Shown one piece after another: positions 42,470 to 53,878 of a stretch of 64,000 nt of DNA. The stretch comes from Tiliqua scincoides (lineage: Eukaryota; Chordata; Lepidosauria; Squamata; Scincidae). The stretch is taken from the NCBI RefSeq assembly GCF_035046505.1, contig NC_089822.1, forward strand, positions 267,665,024-267,729,023. The letters run 5' to 3'. Under the pieces are notes generated by a model, which saw only the letters and a program-made list of their open reading frames with translations, ran no database searches and was not told the origin of the DNA. How positions within the stretch are numbered: position 1 is the stretch's first letter; each line of letters starts with the position of its first letter. The position numbers and the translations under genes are program-made.

Positions 42470-42647
42470 GTTCAGAGACAGTACTCTTATTGGCTACTCT
42501 GAGACCTTGGGAGAGTTCCAGTTGTGCAGCATCTTGTAAATGTGGGGAGCAGTAGCATAGCTGGGGGCGGCAGGATGAATATTCCAGATGCTGCATCATG
42601 CCTTGTACGTGGCCTCTCCCACTTGCTGTTGGAGCCATTGAGAACAT

Positions 42648-44172
42648 AAGAAGAGCCCTGATGCATTAGGCCAGAGGCCCATCTAGTCCAGCTTCCTATA
42701 TGTCACAGCGGTCCACCAAATGCCCCAGGGAGCACACCAGATAACCTGTATCCTGGTGCCCTCCCCTGCATCTGACTTAGCCCATTTCTAAGATCAGGAG
42801 GTTGCACATACACATCATGGCTTGTAACCCATGATGTATTTTTCCTCCAGAAACTTGTCCAATCCCCTTTTAAAGGCATCCAGGCCAGATGCCATCACCA
42901 CATCCTGTGGCAAGGAGTTCCACAGACCAACCACACGCTGAGTAAAGAAATATTTTCTTTTGTCTGTTTGAACCCTCCCAACACTCAATTTTAGTGGGTG
43001 TTCCCTGGCTCTGGTGTTATGTGAGAGTGTAAAGAGCGTCTCTCTATTCTCTCTGTCCATCCCCTGCATGATTTTGTATCTCTCAGTCATGTCCCCCCTC
43101 AGGCGTCTCTTTTCTAGGCTGAAGAGGCCCAAACACCGTAGCCTTTCCTCATAAGGAAGGTGCCCCAGCCCAGGAATCATCTTAGTCGCTCTCTTTTGCA
43201 CCTTTTCTTTTCCACTATGTCAGGGCCTATGAGAGGAATTTTAGCAGGGGTACAGAGTTTCTTCTGGGCCCCTTCCCAAAGGGGAAGGTGGGCAATGGGG
43301 GCAGGCAGATTGGGGGGCAAAATTGGGCAGGGGGGAGGGTGTTGACAGCCACAATATTCTTTGGAGCTCAGGTCTACTAGGCTTCTTCATGCAGAGCCCA
43401 GGTCTACCTGAACATGCAGCACTGGCAGCTAGATAAAGTCATATGGAAAACCAAACACACTCTTAAGTCTCTCTAAAATTTTTGAAATACAGAAAATTGA
43501 TTGCAGAAAATTAGCATCATCGTATTGAGGCTCACACTAGAATGGATCAATATGAACTTCTGCAGCAGCTGTAACCCCACAGCTGGGTCTCTGAGCTTCT
43601 ACACACTTCTTCATGGTTATGGGATTCACAAGACAAAGTGTAGCAGGCCACTTTCCTCCCAGATTTGACACTGTATTAAGGAGGGTCATGGATGCTTTCC
43701 TGGACCTGGTGTGTATAACTTGCAGCAGTAATTAACACTGCATGCACAAAGATGTGCCCCAGCATTATGCGCTGGCAGCGAATTCAGGTGAGATAGGAAA
43801 ATGTCAGGTCCCAGGAAATTTCTGGGTCCCCCCTTTAGCTCCTGGGCCCCCCTCTGACCCTGGGTTCGAATACAAGTTATCCCCTTTACCCCCCTTTCCT
43901 AGTCCCTGCACTATGTCCTTTTTGAGATGTGGTGACCAGGACACAATACTCCAGGTGTGGCCTTACCATCAATTTGTACAACGGCATTATATTATTAGCC
44001 GTTTTGTTCTCAAAGCCTTTTCTAATGATCCCAAGCATAGAATTGGCCTTCTTCACTGACACCGCACATGGAGGTTGACACTTTCATCAAGCTGTCCACC
44101 ACCACCCCAAGATCTGTCTCCTGATCTGCCACAGACAGCTCAGAACCCATCAGCCTATATGTGATGTTTTGT
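42648..44172 (-). mobile_element. CR1/L3-group LINE, unit C, minus strand
   Basis: Same insertion as in units A and B, broken by hAT-1 at 43221-43908. It ends abruptly at about 44172 where a deletion joins it to promoter flank. Confidence 0.85.
43221..43908. mobile_element. hAT-1 nested in CR1, unit C
   Basis: 688 bp, CACTATGT at 43213-43220 and 43909-43916. Confidence 0.85.
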
Positions 44173-44256
44173 GTCCTGGTAAGAGCAATCCATGCTGAGT
44201 CAGGACACGCCTTTGGGCTCCACAAACACCATCAGCCAGGTGTCTTCTTCAGGTGA

Positions 44257-44274
44257 ACTACAATTCCCAGGAGG
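44257..44274 (+). promoter_or_regulatory. ZNF143/Staf-type promoter motif, unit D
   Basis: ACTACAATTCCCAGGAGG, identical to unit B; precedes exon 1 (to 44422) of gene 4. It survives although the 1.5 kb upstream are deleted, leaving only about 85 bp between it and the CR1. Confidence 0.7.
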
Positions 44275-44318
44275 CCTTTCAAGTCCCCAATGACAAACAG
44301 CTGGCTTCTGCTACTCTA

Positions 44319-44422
44319 TTAAGAGGAGGAAGGCTTTGAGCTGATCGAAGGCACTGGTTTAGCTCTGCCCTCTGCTCCATCAGGGTGTGGCTGGATCCTG
44401 GTCCTAGTTTGGTGGGGTTTGG
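44319..44422 (+). other. Unit D exon 1 (approximate, non-coding)
   Basis: Donor TTTGG|GTGAGTG with GT at 44423. Confidence 0.45.
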
Positions 44423-44552
44423 GTGAGTGAAAGGGAGCACTTTGAACCTCTAAAGAGAAGACTGGTAGTGGGCAGTAATTCCACTTTGCTTGCTAGCCAG
44501 TTGTGGGTGGGAGGGTTATGGTTCTGGAGTAAATTCGTCTCTTTGATTGCAG

Positions 44553-44590
44553 TTACAGAAACCTGCTTCATTCCTGAAGGGCAGAACCCA
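44553..44590 (+). other. Unit D exon 2, 38 bp (predicted)
   Basis: TTTGATTGCAG acceptor and CCCA|GTAAGTT donor. Confidence 0.5.
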
Positions 44591-45445
44591 GTAAGTTGGA
44601 AACAGACGGGAAGCTCCCAAGAGTGGATTCCCCAGGCCGCAAAACAGTTTAACACTTCATTTTATTTGGTTGTCCTCTTACTGAAGGGTGGTATGAAATC
44701 AAGGAAGGGTGTGGTGGACATCACTTGGCCTACCAAAAAAGAATCAAAAGCTTTTGTCTGCCTCTTAATGGTTCTAAGAAGATTTAGCACTTGTAGGGAA
44801 AGAGAAGGAGCCCATCAGGGGTTAAAATGACACCTCCAGCTTCACAGGGAGAAACCTCTGAATGCCAGTGCTGGAGGGCAATTGGACAAGAGGGGGTTGC
44901 ACCCATTTGCTGCTTTTAGTGCCTGCAAGGGCTTGGGTGGCCACTGTGCAAAGCAGGGTGGATGGAGACTGGGTGAGCACAGCTCTGACCCAGCAGGGCT
45001 CATGTGTTTGAGCTCCCCCATGCATAACTGCTGATCTTCAGCAGGACTGTGGCATTGTGTCCCTTCAATCCATGCCTTGGAACTATGATAAGCTTGTAAG
45101 GAAGTGGCAGCCTGCTTCTAAAACCTGGAGGTTGCACATATTCATCATGGCTTGTTTCCAGTGATGGACTTTCCCCCTAAAATCATTCCAATTCCCTTTG
45201 AAAGGCATCTGGACCAGGTGTCATAGCTACAGACTGTGGTAAGGCTGTAGCTTTTTTCTAGAGCATTGTTTCTCAGACTGTGGGTCCAGACCCACTAGAT
45301 GGGTTGCGAGCCAATTGCAGGTGGGTCTCCCTTCATTTCAGTATTTTATTTTTAATATGATGCTCCCATGATATGTATTTGGGTAAATGTTACAGACCTT
45401 TACTTTGAACAAGCAACTATATATAGCCTTTTAACAATGATAGCA

Positions 45446-46580
45446 GTGGCGTAGCTAGCAGGGGGTCAGGATGGTCAGCTCCAGGTACCAGCCTTGAGGG
45501 GGTGATGCCACACATGACCCAACAGCGCTAACATTGTGGAGGTTAGGAATAACCCATCATGCCATAGACCATTGGATGTGGAATTTTCAGCAGAATGCAA
45601 TGGAAAAAACCTGAGCGAAATATCTCATTTCCATCAAACATTATAGCCAAAAATCCAGAAGCCAAAAAATGCATGGAGCCCTGTTGAAAGAGAGACAGAG
45701 CCATATCGTGTGTTTACTTGTGAGTAGCTGAGCTTGCCTTAGTCCGTTGGAAAGGGCAAGCGGAGAGGAATCCAAAGACACCAGAATGGTTCCTATCCAA
45801 TGAAAGCAACCCCCAAAAAACACCCACAAAGGAAGTCCCTCCCTCCAAGCAGATGAATGTATTGAGCCCTATGGAAAGCGAAAGCAAGCCACATGGTTGT
45901 GTTTACACATGAGTAAGCAAAGGCGCTTTGGCTCCTGGTCAACTCAGGCAAAGGGGAAAGCAAGGCTAGCTACATGGTCCCCATCTGCTGAAAGTGAAGC
46001 TCAACAAATGCTCCAGAAGGCAACACTCCCCCTCCCCAAAGAACAAAAGAGGCTTCAGCTGGTAAGGTCCATATTATTTGTTTTTTAGATTTGCAAAGCC
46101 AGGTGGATCCTGATAGTGCAATGCTTGAAATAGAAGAACATACAATGAACTGGGCACTGGGGAGGGCAGAAAATCTCACTGATATTTGGGGGGGGGGTGT
46201 TCTTGCTGGCAGGCTGCAGAGAAAATTCACTTGGTTGAACAAGGCTGGCTTCCCCTTATTTAATTACTTGTTTTTCTTTAATTATTTATAATTATTTGTT
46301 TTATTTTGCTTGGTGATGTCACTTGTGGTACCCTTTCAACTGTGGGATTTCACAAGTGGAGCTGTCAGATGTCATTGACTGGCTAAGGTGGTGTCTCCTT
46401 TATTACTAGTCTGGGATTAACTGATAGTCCTCATCAATTTCTTAATGCTCTGAAGGCTGGCAATTTATATGTGAATGTGCCATGTATGTATCTAGAGAGA
46501 GACTTGCGCCCCCTCCATGCTGCTTGGGAACGGGGGCCAGAATCCGGCATATTGACTGGGTCCCAGCCCCACCACCCACT
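45446..46580. mobile_element. hAT-like element, unit D copy
   Basis: Left end CAGTGGCGTAGCTAGC. It retains sequence missing from units A-C, with short open frames only. No clear right terminus or target duplication was found, so the right limit is inferred from where unit A resumes. Confidence 0.35.
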
Positions 46581-47175
46581 CCCTGCATGCCTGCCCCTGG
46601 GACTGCCCTCACTCCACCCCGGAATGCTTCCCTCCCGCCTTCCGCAGAGCCTTGCGTTGGCCAAGCTTGGCCAATGCAAAGCACCCCTTGAAGACAGCAT
46701 GGAGGCTGCATTCAGTCTCCACAGGCCAGCGCATGTCCCTGTGCTGGCCCAACCAAACCCTGAGGAGGCGCAAACGTGATATACAGCATGTTTGCAACCC
46801 TCTTGGGCTGGCACAAGGGACTTGAAATGTGTGGCCGTTGTTGTTCTTGACCAAGTGTCACTTGAAGTTGCCTCCTTCCTCCCTCTGTCTTCAGGCGGCC
46901 TCAGTCCCCTGGTTCATTTTCTGGCTGAATTCAGTGGGTGTTCAGCCCCGGCCCAACCCTGAGGCCACCTCATGTGGGTTGCATCAGCAGCAGATGACGA
47001 GGGGTCCAAGTGGGGGCCAACTTGGGGTGCTTTTCACCCCACGTTCTCCACCAGCACCAATGTGCCACCACCTCACTGATCTGCTTCCCACTCACTCTAG
47101 CGAGAAGCGGATAATTCTGCTGCTTACCGTGAACTTTCTACTATGGTGTGCTGTGTGGGACTTCTGGTTTCATTG

Positions 47176-47644
47176 TTGGCATCCTTTAGTCTCAGAAGAC
47201 TATGGTATCGCGCTCTGAATGGTGGCTCTGGAACAGTGTCCTCTCCAGTACGCGAAGCCTGGGTAAAGTAGGTATGGAGGATAGGCTGTTACCCATGCAG
47301 CAAATCCCCCCTCTCCACGTCACTGAAATGGTCCAATGGAAAGGCAGAAGCCAATACGGTTGGTTCCAGCGGCGTCGCAGGAGTTGCCAGAACGTGACTG
47401 TGTTCAGCCATGAACTGCCTCAGGGACTCCGGCTCCTGATTTTGCCTCGAGGTTGACTCCTGAAGCCTTTTCCTTAACTGGATGTAGCCACAAGACAGTG
47501 GAGGTTTGGGATCAGAGTTTTCCTTCTCTCGGATGAGCTGCCTTCCCAGGCTAAGGAGTCCCATCTACCCGGTGGCTGTTTAGTCGCCTCTTTCGACAAG
47601 TACAGCCAAACCGAGGGCCTATTCTTATCCCCAGCCCCCAGGGC
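47176..47644. mobile_element. Interspersed repeat inserted in unit D hairpin
   Basis: A 469-bp block starting TTGGCATCCTTTAGTCTCAG and ending in a TTAGTCGCCTCTTTCGACAA...CTATTCTTATCCCC segment. Units A-C lack it. It splits the left hairpin arm, and the target motif TTGGTTTCATTG is repeated about three times at 47645-47676. I recognise the sequence as a dispersed element with a conserved 3' part but cannot assign its class. Confidence 0.6.
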
Positions 47645-48343
47645 TTGGTTTCATTGGTTTCATTGGTTTCATTGACAGGTTTTCATTTACAGCAGCTGCT
47701 TGTCCCTGTAAATGAAACCAGAGGTCCCACATGTCCATGTTTCCTCCCAGTGCATGAGGATCAACGTGAGGGTTTTGGTTGGGATTTGGTAGACCTGAGA
47801 TGGCATCAGGTGGCGTTCTGAGCCAAATGTTGACCATCGGACAGGTTTGTATGGATGCAAGTTGTCCAGGTACCCAGTTCCAAATTGGTCACGCAGCCCT
47901 CATGTTAGTTGACCTCAGCAGCCTTGCTCATTTGGGGACCAAGTGCCTGAGTCCTGCTTCCATCTGAACCTGCCTAGGGGTTGACATCTGGTCAGAGGTT
48001 CTCTTCTATGCCCCATCACAATCCAGCCTGCATCCAACTGGGATGTGGTAGAGAGTTTCCTCTGCGGCCAGCTCAAAATTGGGGAACAGCCTCCTGAGGA
48101 GACTGTGCCTGGCTCCCTTCTTGGGAGACTCTTCATCATACTACTGTGGTGGGGTTGTGAATTCCTGTGGATATTTGCAATGTGCTGGTGTTGTGCTTAC
48201 TTTGTGTTGCTTACCTTGAGTGCTGACGGAAAATGCTTATAGAAAAATACATGTACAGGGAGAATGTTCATTATGCAGTCGATCGGTTCTGAGTTTGGAA
48301 CCAAGAGTTTTGTGGCCCAGGACTATGGGCCAAAGCAGGGCTA

Positions 48344-48449
48344 GTAAGTAGGCAGGGGTAGAATTGTCCTCTTCCATGTAACCCTCCCCATGCAAGCCTC
48401 CCCAAGGCACCCTACTCCGTCCTGAAATAGACTCCTTCTGCTCCTGCAG
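48344..48449 (+). other. 106-bp intron before zinc-finger exon, gene 4
   Basis: GGGCTA|GTAAGTAGG donor and GCTCCTGCAG acceptor, same length as in genes 1 and 3. Confidence 0.6.
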
Positions 48450-48540
48450 GTGTCAGCTGGAAGTTCCTCCTCCACTGTCCAGAAGGCTCTATCTGACCTC
48501 AGACAGGAAGTGGACGGGGAGCTGAGTCTCTTACATAAGG

Positions 48541-50472
48541 ATGGAGAAGAAATGGAGACCCTTCAGGGCTTGGGAAAGCCCAAGACGAGAAGAAGAAAAC
48601 CCCACAGAAGAAAAGATGGAGAAATTGATTCCTTGTCTGGGAGGAGCCCTCCAGGAACAAGAGAAACAGACAGAAGAGAGTGGGAATGAGCGTCCTGGCA
48701 GCATCCCCACAGAGGGAAAGCTCAACAAAGCCTTGTTGCTTGTGGAGAGCTCCAATCAGATCAGCACTTCTGCATGTGTAACACATGGCACAGGGAAAAA
48801 ACCATACATATGTTTGGAGTGTGGAAAGAGCTTCAGCCGGAAACAGTCCTTTAATATACATAAAAAAATCCACCCAGGACTGAAACAACATCAATGTTCT
48901 GAGTGTGGAAAGAGATTCAGCCAGAAACAAGGCCTTCAAAGACATCAGAAGATTCACACAGGAGAAAAACCTTATGGGTGCTCTCACTGTGGCAAGAGTT
49001 TTAACCAGAAATCAAACCTTAATACACATCAAATAATCCACAAAGGAGTCAACCCTTATAAATGTTCTGTGTGTGGTAAGACCTTCAGGTACAAAGCCAA
49101 CCTGGGAGCACATGAAACCATTCACACAGGATTGGCACCTTATAAATGTTCTGTGTGTGGAAAGAGCTACAGGTACAAAGACAGCCTTAGAAGACATCAA
49201 AACATTCACACAGGAGAGACACCTTATAAATGTTCTGTGTGTGGAAACAGCTTCAGCCAGAAACAGACCCTTAATAGACATCAAAAAATCCACACAGGAC
49301 AGAAACAACATCAATGTTCTGAGTGTGGAAAGAGATTCAGCCGGAAAGAAAGCCTTAAAAGACATCAAAAAACTCACACAGGAGAGAAATCCTATCAATG
49401 TTCTGAGTGTGGAAAGAGATTCAGCCAGAAAGAAGGCCTTAAAAGACATCAAAATATCCACACAGGAGAGAAACCCCTTGAATGTTCCGACTGTGGCAAG
49501 AGGTTCAGCTACAAAGGCGGCCTTAAAAGACATCAGAAGATTCACACAGGAGGAAAACCTTATGGGTGCTCTCACTGTGGCAAGAGTTTTAACCGAAAAT
49601 CAAACCTTACTGTACATCAAATAATCCACAAAGGAGTCAAACCTTATAAATGTTCTGTGTGTGAAAAGAGCTTCAGGTATAAAGTCAGCCTTAGAGCACA
49701 TCAAAACATTCACACAGGAGAGGCACCTTATAAATGTTCTGTGTGCGGGAAGAGCTACAGGTACAAAGTCAGCCTTAGAAGACATCAAAACAGTCACACA
49801 GGAGAGAAACCCTATAAATGCTCTCACTGTGGCAAGAGCTTTAAGCAGAAAGAAAACCTCGCTGTACACCAAAGAATCCACAAAGGAGTCAAACCTTATA
49901 AATGTTCTGTCTGCAGAAAGAGCTACAGGTACAAAGGCAGCCTTAGAAGACATCTAAACAGTCACACTGGAGAGAAACCTTATAAATGTTCTTTGTGTGG
50001 AGAGAACTTCAGGTACAAACAAACACTTAGAAGACATGAAAAAATTCACACAGGAGACAATCCTTATAAATGTTCTCTGTGTGATAAGAGCTTCAGGCAC
50101 AGAACAACCCTTGCAATACATCAGAAGATTCACACAGGAGACAATCCTTATAAATGTTCTCTGTGTGATAAGAGCTTCAGGCACAGAACAACCCTTGCAA
50201 TACATCAGAAGATTCACACAGGAGATAAACCTTATAAGTGTTCAGAGTGTGGAAATAGCTACAGGTACAAAAAAAACCTTAAGTATCATCAAAGCCTTCA
50301 CAAAAGTGGGAAACTATATAAATGCTCCATGTGTGAAAGGACCTTCAGCCGCAGTGAAAACCTTAAACGACATCAAAGAGCTCACAAGGAGCAGGACGAG
50401 AGTGTCCATGCAGTAGCAAGAGCTTGGGTGAGGAATGGAGCCCTGAGTAATGCAGGAGAAGATGCCATGTGA
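48541..50472 (+). CDS. C2H2 zinc-finger protein, 19 fingers (gene 4)
   Basis: 643 residues. An 88-residue leader without KRAB or SCAN is followed by 19 complete C2H2 fingers. Fingers 16 and 17 are identical (KCSLCDKSFRHRTTLAIH core), produced by an 84-bp tandem duplication at about 50065-50232. The array contains a finger (LECSDCGKRFSYKGG) not present in gene 1, and the intact finger (YRYKDSLRRH) of which gene 1 keeps only a remnant. Linkers are TGEKP-like except HKGVKP or HKGVNP after FNQK/FNRK/FKQK fingers. The start at 48541 has A at -3 and G at +4. The tail ESVHAVARAWVRNGALSN shares the one-base shift of gene 3. Likely nuclear DNA-binding regulator. Confidence 0.85.
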   Translation: MEKKWRPFRAWESPRREEENPTEEKMEKLIPCLGGALQEQEKQTEESGNERPGSIPTEGKLNKALLLVESSNQISTSACVTHGTGKKPYICLECGKSFSRKQSFNIHKKIHPGLKQHQCSECGKRFSQKQGLQRHQKIHTGEKPYGCSHCGKSFNQKSNLNTHQIIHKGVNPYKCSVCGKTFRYKANLGAHETIHTGLAPYKCSVCGKSYRYKDSLRRHQNIHTGETPYKCSVCGNSFSQKQTLNRHQKIHTGQKQHQCSECGKRFSRKESLKRHQKTHTGEKSYQCSECGKRFSQKEGLKRHQNIHTGEKPLECSDCGKRFSYKGGLKRHQKIHTGGKPYGCSHCGKSFNRKSNLTVHQIIHKGVKPYKCSVCEKSFRYKVSLRAHQNIHTGEAPYKCSVCGKSYRYKVSLRRHQNSHTGEKPYKCSHCGKSFKQKENLAVHQRIHKGVKPYKCSVCRKSYRYKGSLRRHLNSHTGEKPYKCSLCGENFRYKQTLRRHEKIHTGDNPYKCSLCDKSFRHRTTLAIHQKIHTGDNPYKCSLCDKSFRHRTTLAIHQKIHTGDKPYKCSECGNSYRYKKNLKYHQSLHKSGKLYKCSMCERTFSRSENLKRHQRAHKEQDESVHAVARAWVRNGALSNAGEDAM

Positions 50473-51175
50473 CTCTCTGGGACATGAATACAGTTTCAAC
50501 CACAGCACAGTTATTCCTTCCTCTATTTTAAAGAACCCACCCAGTGCTGAAAATCCTGTCTGAATACCCTGATCAGTTTAGGGTCCTGCATTTTGAACCT
50601 TGCAAGGTAGCTACATAGGCTAAATGGCTGTGCTATATGGAACTAGCAGCCTAAAGATTTGTGGTGTCTGGGTAGTTTTTTTTTTTTTTTAGTGAAATGT
50701 TTTAGTTGATTGTTTCACTGGTTTGTGTATTTTAACTGTATTTTCATTCTTTAGAAAATGTGGAGAAAACCAGGGATACTTTAGCTTTTTCCACTGTTCA
50801 ACTACAGCCATTGAGGCTTCCTTACAGTAGTGAAGCTGTGCAAAGATGGGAGTTCTGCTTTTCTGCTAACTTGGCTCAATTGGATTTAAGGAAATCTGAC
50901 AGAGGACTGTGGGTGAAGATTCAATTCAGCTGTTTGATGACATGGAAAGAAGAGTTTTTGCAGTCAGTGGAAGTGGAAACTGTTTTATTTAGTTTTCTAA
51001 AGATTAGTTTTTTTAAGTAGGTTTCAAGCTGGGTTGGACATTATTTAAAAACCAACTGGGATATAAACTTTTTACTTTAGAAATAAATGGAAGCAACTGG
51101 TTTTGAGGTACCCATTTTATCTGGTATTTGCTCGTCTTGATGCTGGAAAGTCAATGCTTGCTAATAATAAACGTA
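50473..51175 (+). promoter_or_regulatory. 3' UTR and polyadenylation signal, gene 4
   Basis: AATAAA at 51166-51171. The UTR is closest to that of gene 1. Confidence 0.65.
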
Positions 51176-51982
51176 TGTATTTTTTTCTCTATGTATCCTT
51201 TTTATTCCTTTGCCAAAGGCATCAGTGCTGCTGAAACTTCACGTAACCTGTAGTTTGTCCCTAAAGCGACAAGAAGTTTATCCGTCTGTTAATAGCTTGC
51301 ATAAAATGTAGGATGATTCACTTGAAATGATGTTCATTCTTGGATGGTAAACATTTCTGCACTTAAAAGTACCTGCTCTTGAACTCTGATGGTTCAGATT
51401 TTCTGGTTAATTGGCCATAACATCTGATAGAAAACAGATATTCCAGTGCAATTTGTTTCATTGCATTTTGCATTAAATTGCCTTTCCAATGACATATAAC
51501 ATGATGATATTATTCATATATGCCAAGATTTTTCAAAATTGAGGTCACTAGTGTAATGCTCAGCATGTTACCCCACTAAAGCTTGATGCCCGGTGCAACT
51601 GCTACCCCTTCGCCCCCTTAGCTATGCCACTGGCATAGCACATTTCTAAAATCAGGAAGCTGCACGTACTCATTATGGCTTGTAACCTGTAATGGATTTT
51701 TTCTCCAGAAATTTGTCCAATCCTCTTTTAAAGGCATCTAGGACAGATGCCATCAACACATGCTGTGGCAGGGAGTTCCACAGACCAACCACACACTGAG
51801 TAAAGAAATATTTTCTTACGTCGGTCCCAACTCTCCCAACACTCAACTTTCGTGGATGTCCCCTGCTTCTGGTGTTATGTGAGAGTGTAAAGAGCGTCTC
51901 TCTATCTGCTCTATCCAGCCCATGCATAATTTTGTATGTCTCAGTCATGTCCCCCCTCAGGTGCCTCATTTCTAGGCTGAAG

Positions 51983-53778
51983 TGTTGCAATGTCAAAAGC
52001 AAAGTCCAAAAGCAAACTCAGTAAGTAAGAGTGGTGATCATCTGCAAGCTTTATTTCATTGCCAGCAACGGGCTTCTAAGGGACTCCTTGTCCAAAGCGA
52101 AGAGAGCAATTTTCCCAGTCTGACCCTCCTCCTTATATTCTATTCTGGCTCCTTTGTTTGAGGAGTCTCACACTTTTCATTGGCTGGGATTTTACATCAG
52201 AGATGGGGCTTTCTCAGGATTGACTAGAGATATCTTTACAAGCATTTGCTTGGTTGGTTTCAAGTTACAAGGTTCAAAAAAGGCAAAAATGTACATTGAG
52301 ACATATGTATATAACTTAAAGATTTCAACAACCACTAGAGGGCACTGTTTACTCAATTATTACAGAACTGGTTTTCTGGTATGTCTTTTGCCCTTATCCT
52401 TGGCACTTAGTTGGCCACCATGGGGCTTTGTGCCAGCATTGTCTAAACCAAGTCCTCTCTATTCCATGTTGTGTTTCTATATGTGATCTGTATAGTGGTG
52501 TAATTTCATTTATTTAAAACAGGAAATCCAACCTCTTATTGTAAAAAGGATTTTAAGAAACCTTTTCGCATTCATTTTAACTAAATCCAGCCCCTTCTGT
52601 CAGCTTTTAGCTCAGACAGAGGCTCTCATGGATGTTTATCTGTTTCTGTCTGGCTGGCGTTTGCAGGTGTCTGTATCTCTGTTAGAAATTCTATTTCTGC
52701 CTGCCAGACAGATAAAAGTTGCTCTTGCATTGCTAAGGGCTCCATCAAATGTTTCAAGTCCCTTACCAAAATGTTGCAAACCTGTGTATAACTTTTAGTT
52801 TTCCCACTTCTGCTGCCAAGACAGATAACTTTTCCCATTTCATTGTTGCAAGTGCACTCTGCTTCCTGGCTACCCCTTCTTGCTTCCCCACATGTTGTTG
52901 TAAGAGTCTATTTTGAGAAGTTACTTTTTCTTGCTTTCCCGTATGCTGCTGCTAAAATGTCTCTGGGATGCTTACTCCCTAAGGCTCTGAGTAATCAAAG
53001 GTCTTACAGAGGAGTCTTATCTTTGAGGAGTAACTTTATACCACATTCCAGAGTCTCCCTGTGAGACAGACCTAGCTGGAATGGCTTTTTCTGCTAAGGC
53101 TGCATTTTGAATCATATTGGTGGCTTTAAGCATTTTTAATTTAATGGCTTCTACTATTCTGTGTATTTATGCTTTAATCAAACTTTCAATAACATCAGGC
53201 AATTATACTTAGTTAGTGCTACATATTGCCACTAACATTTTTAAGCATAATTATTAAGCAAACAAGTATTGTGATCTCTTTGACATGAAACTTTGGTATA
53301 TTAGTTCCTCCCAGTCTTATGTGCACTGTATTTTGGTTTAAAAGGGAAAGCCTGTCTGAATTACGTTTTAAAAATCCAAAATGTTCTCAGTTCAGAAGCA
53401 AACAGTGAATTTCCAGCTTAGAGGGCTTGGATGTTCCCGGTTTTCACATAGAAGCTGGGAGTTTGTTTCACTCCCTTTTATCTGATGCTTTGGCAGTCTG
53501 CCCAGAGACATTCCTTGAGACTATTTTTAAACTGCCACTGTTTGCAATTTCAGACAGAGACCAGAGAAATGCTTTTTGGTTTTAAACATGTGAGCATCCC
53601 CTATTAAACTTCTATTTAGGCTTTTAATTAATAATTTGTTTGTGAATCTTTTCCCTATAGCTGTAAACTAATAATGTATTTTAATTGCATAGCATAATCA
53701 CTTGCTATGTTTAATTTTAAACATATGCATAAATGATTTGTTTTGACATAAATGGCTGGCTTTCATGACCCTGTGTCA
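51983..53778 (-). mobile_element. Solo LTR of an endogenous retrovirus-like element, fossil
   Basis: A 1,796-bp insertion bounded by TG...CA with 4-bp duplication GAAG (51979-51982 and 53779-53782). On the minus strand a TATA-like GAATATAAGG is followed by AAATAAAGC about 90 bp on, and a short U5, which is the U3-R-U5 order. No internal coding region is left, as expected after LTR recombination. A 4-bp duplication would suit a class I-like ERV. It is private to unit D, so it is younger than the unit duplication. Confidence 0.75.
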
Positions 53779-53878
53779 GAAGAGGCCCAAACACCATAGC
53801 CTTTCCTCATAAGGAAGGTGCCCCAGCCCAAGAATCATCTTAGTCGCTCTCTTTTGCACCTTTTCTTTTCCACTATGT

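Larger units (their letters stand above)
37465..44336 (+). repeat. Segmental duplication unit C
   Basis: Shortest unit, 6.9 kb. It lacks about 350 bp after exon 2, the stretch between about 38515 and the CTCTGTCTTCAG site, and about 1.5 kb at the CR1 5' end (junction near 44170). Otherwise it has the full order of elements. Confidence 0.85.
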
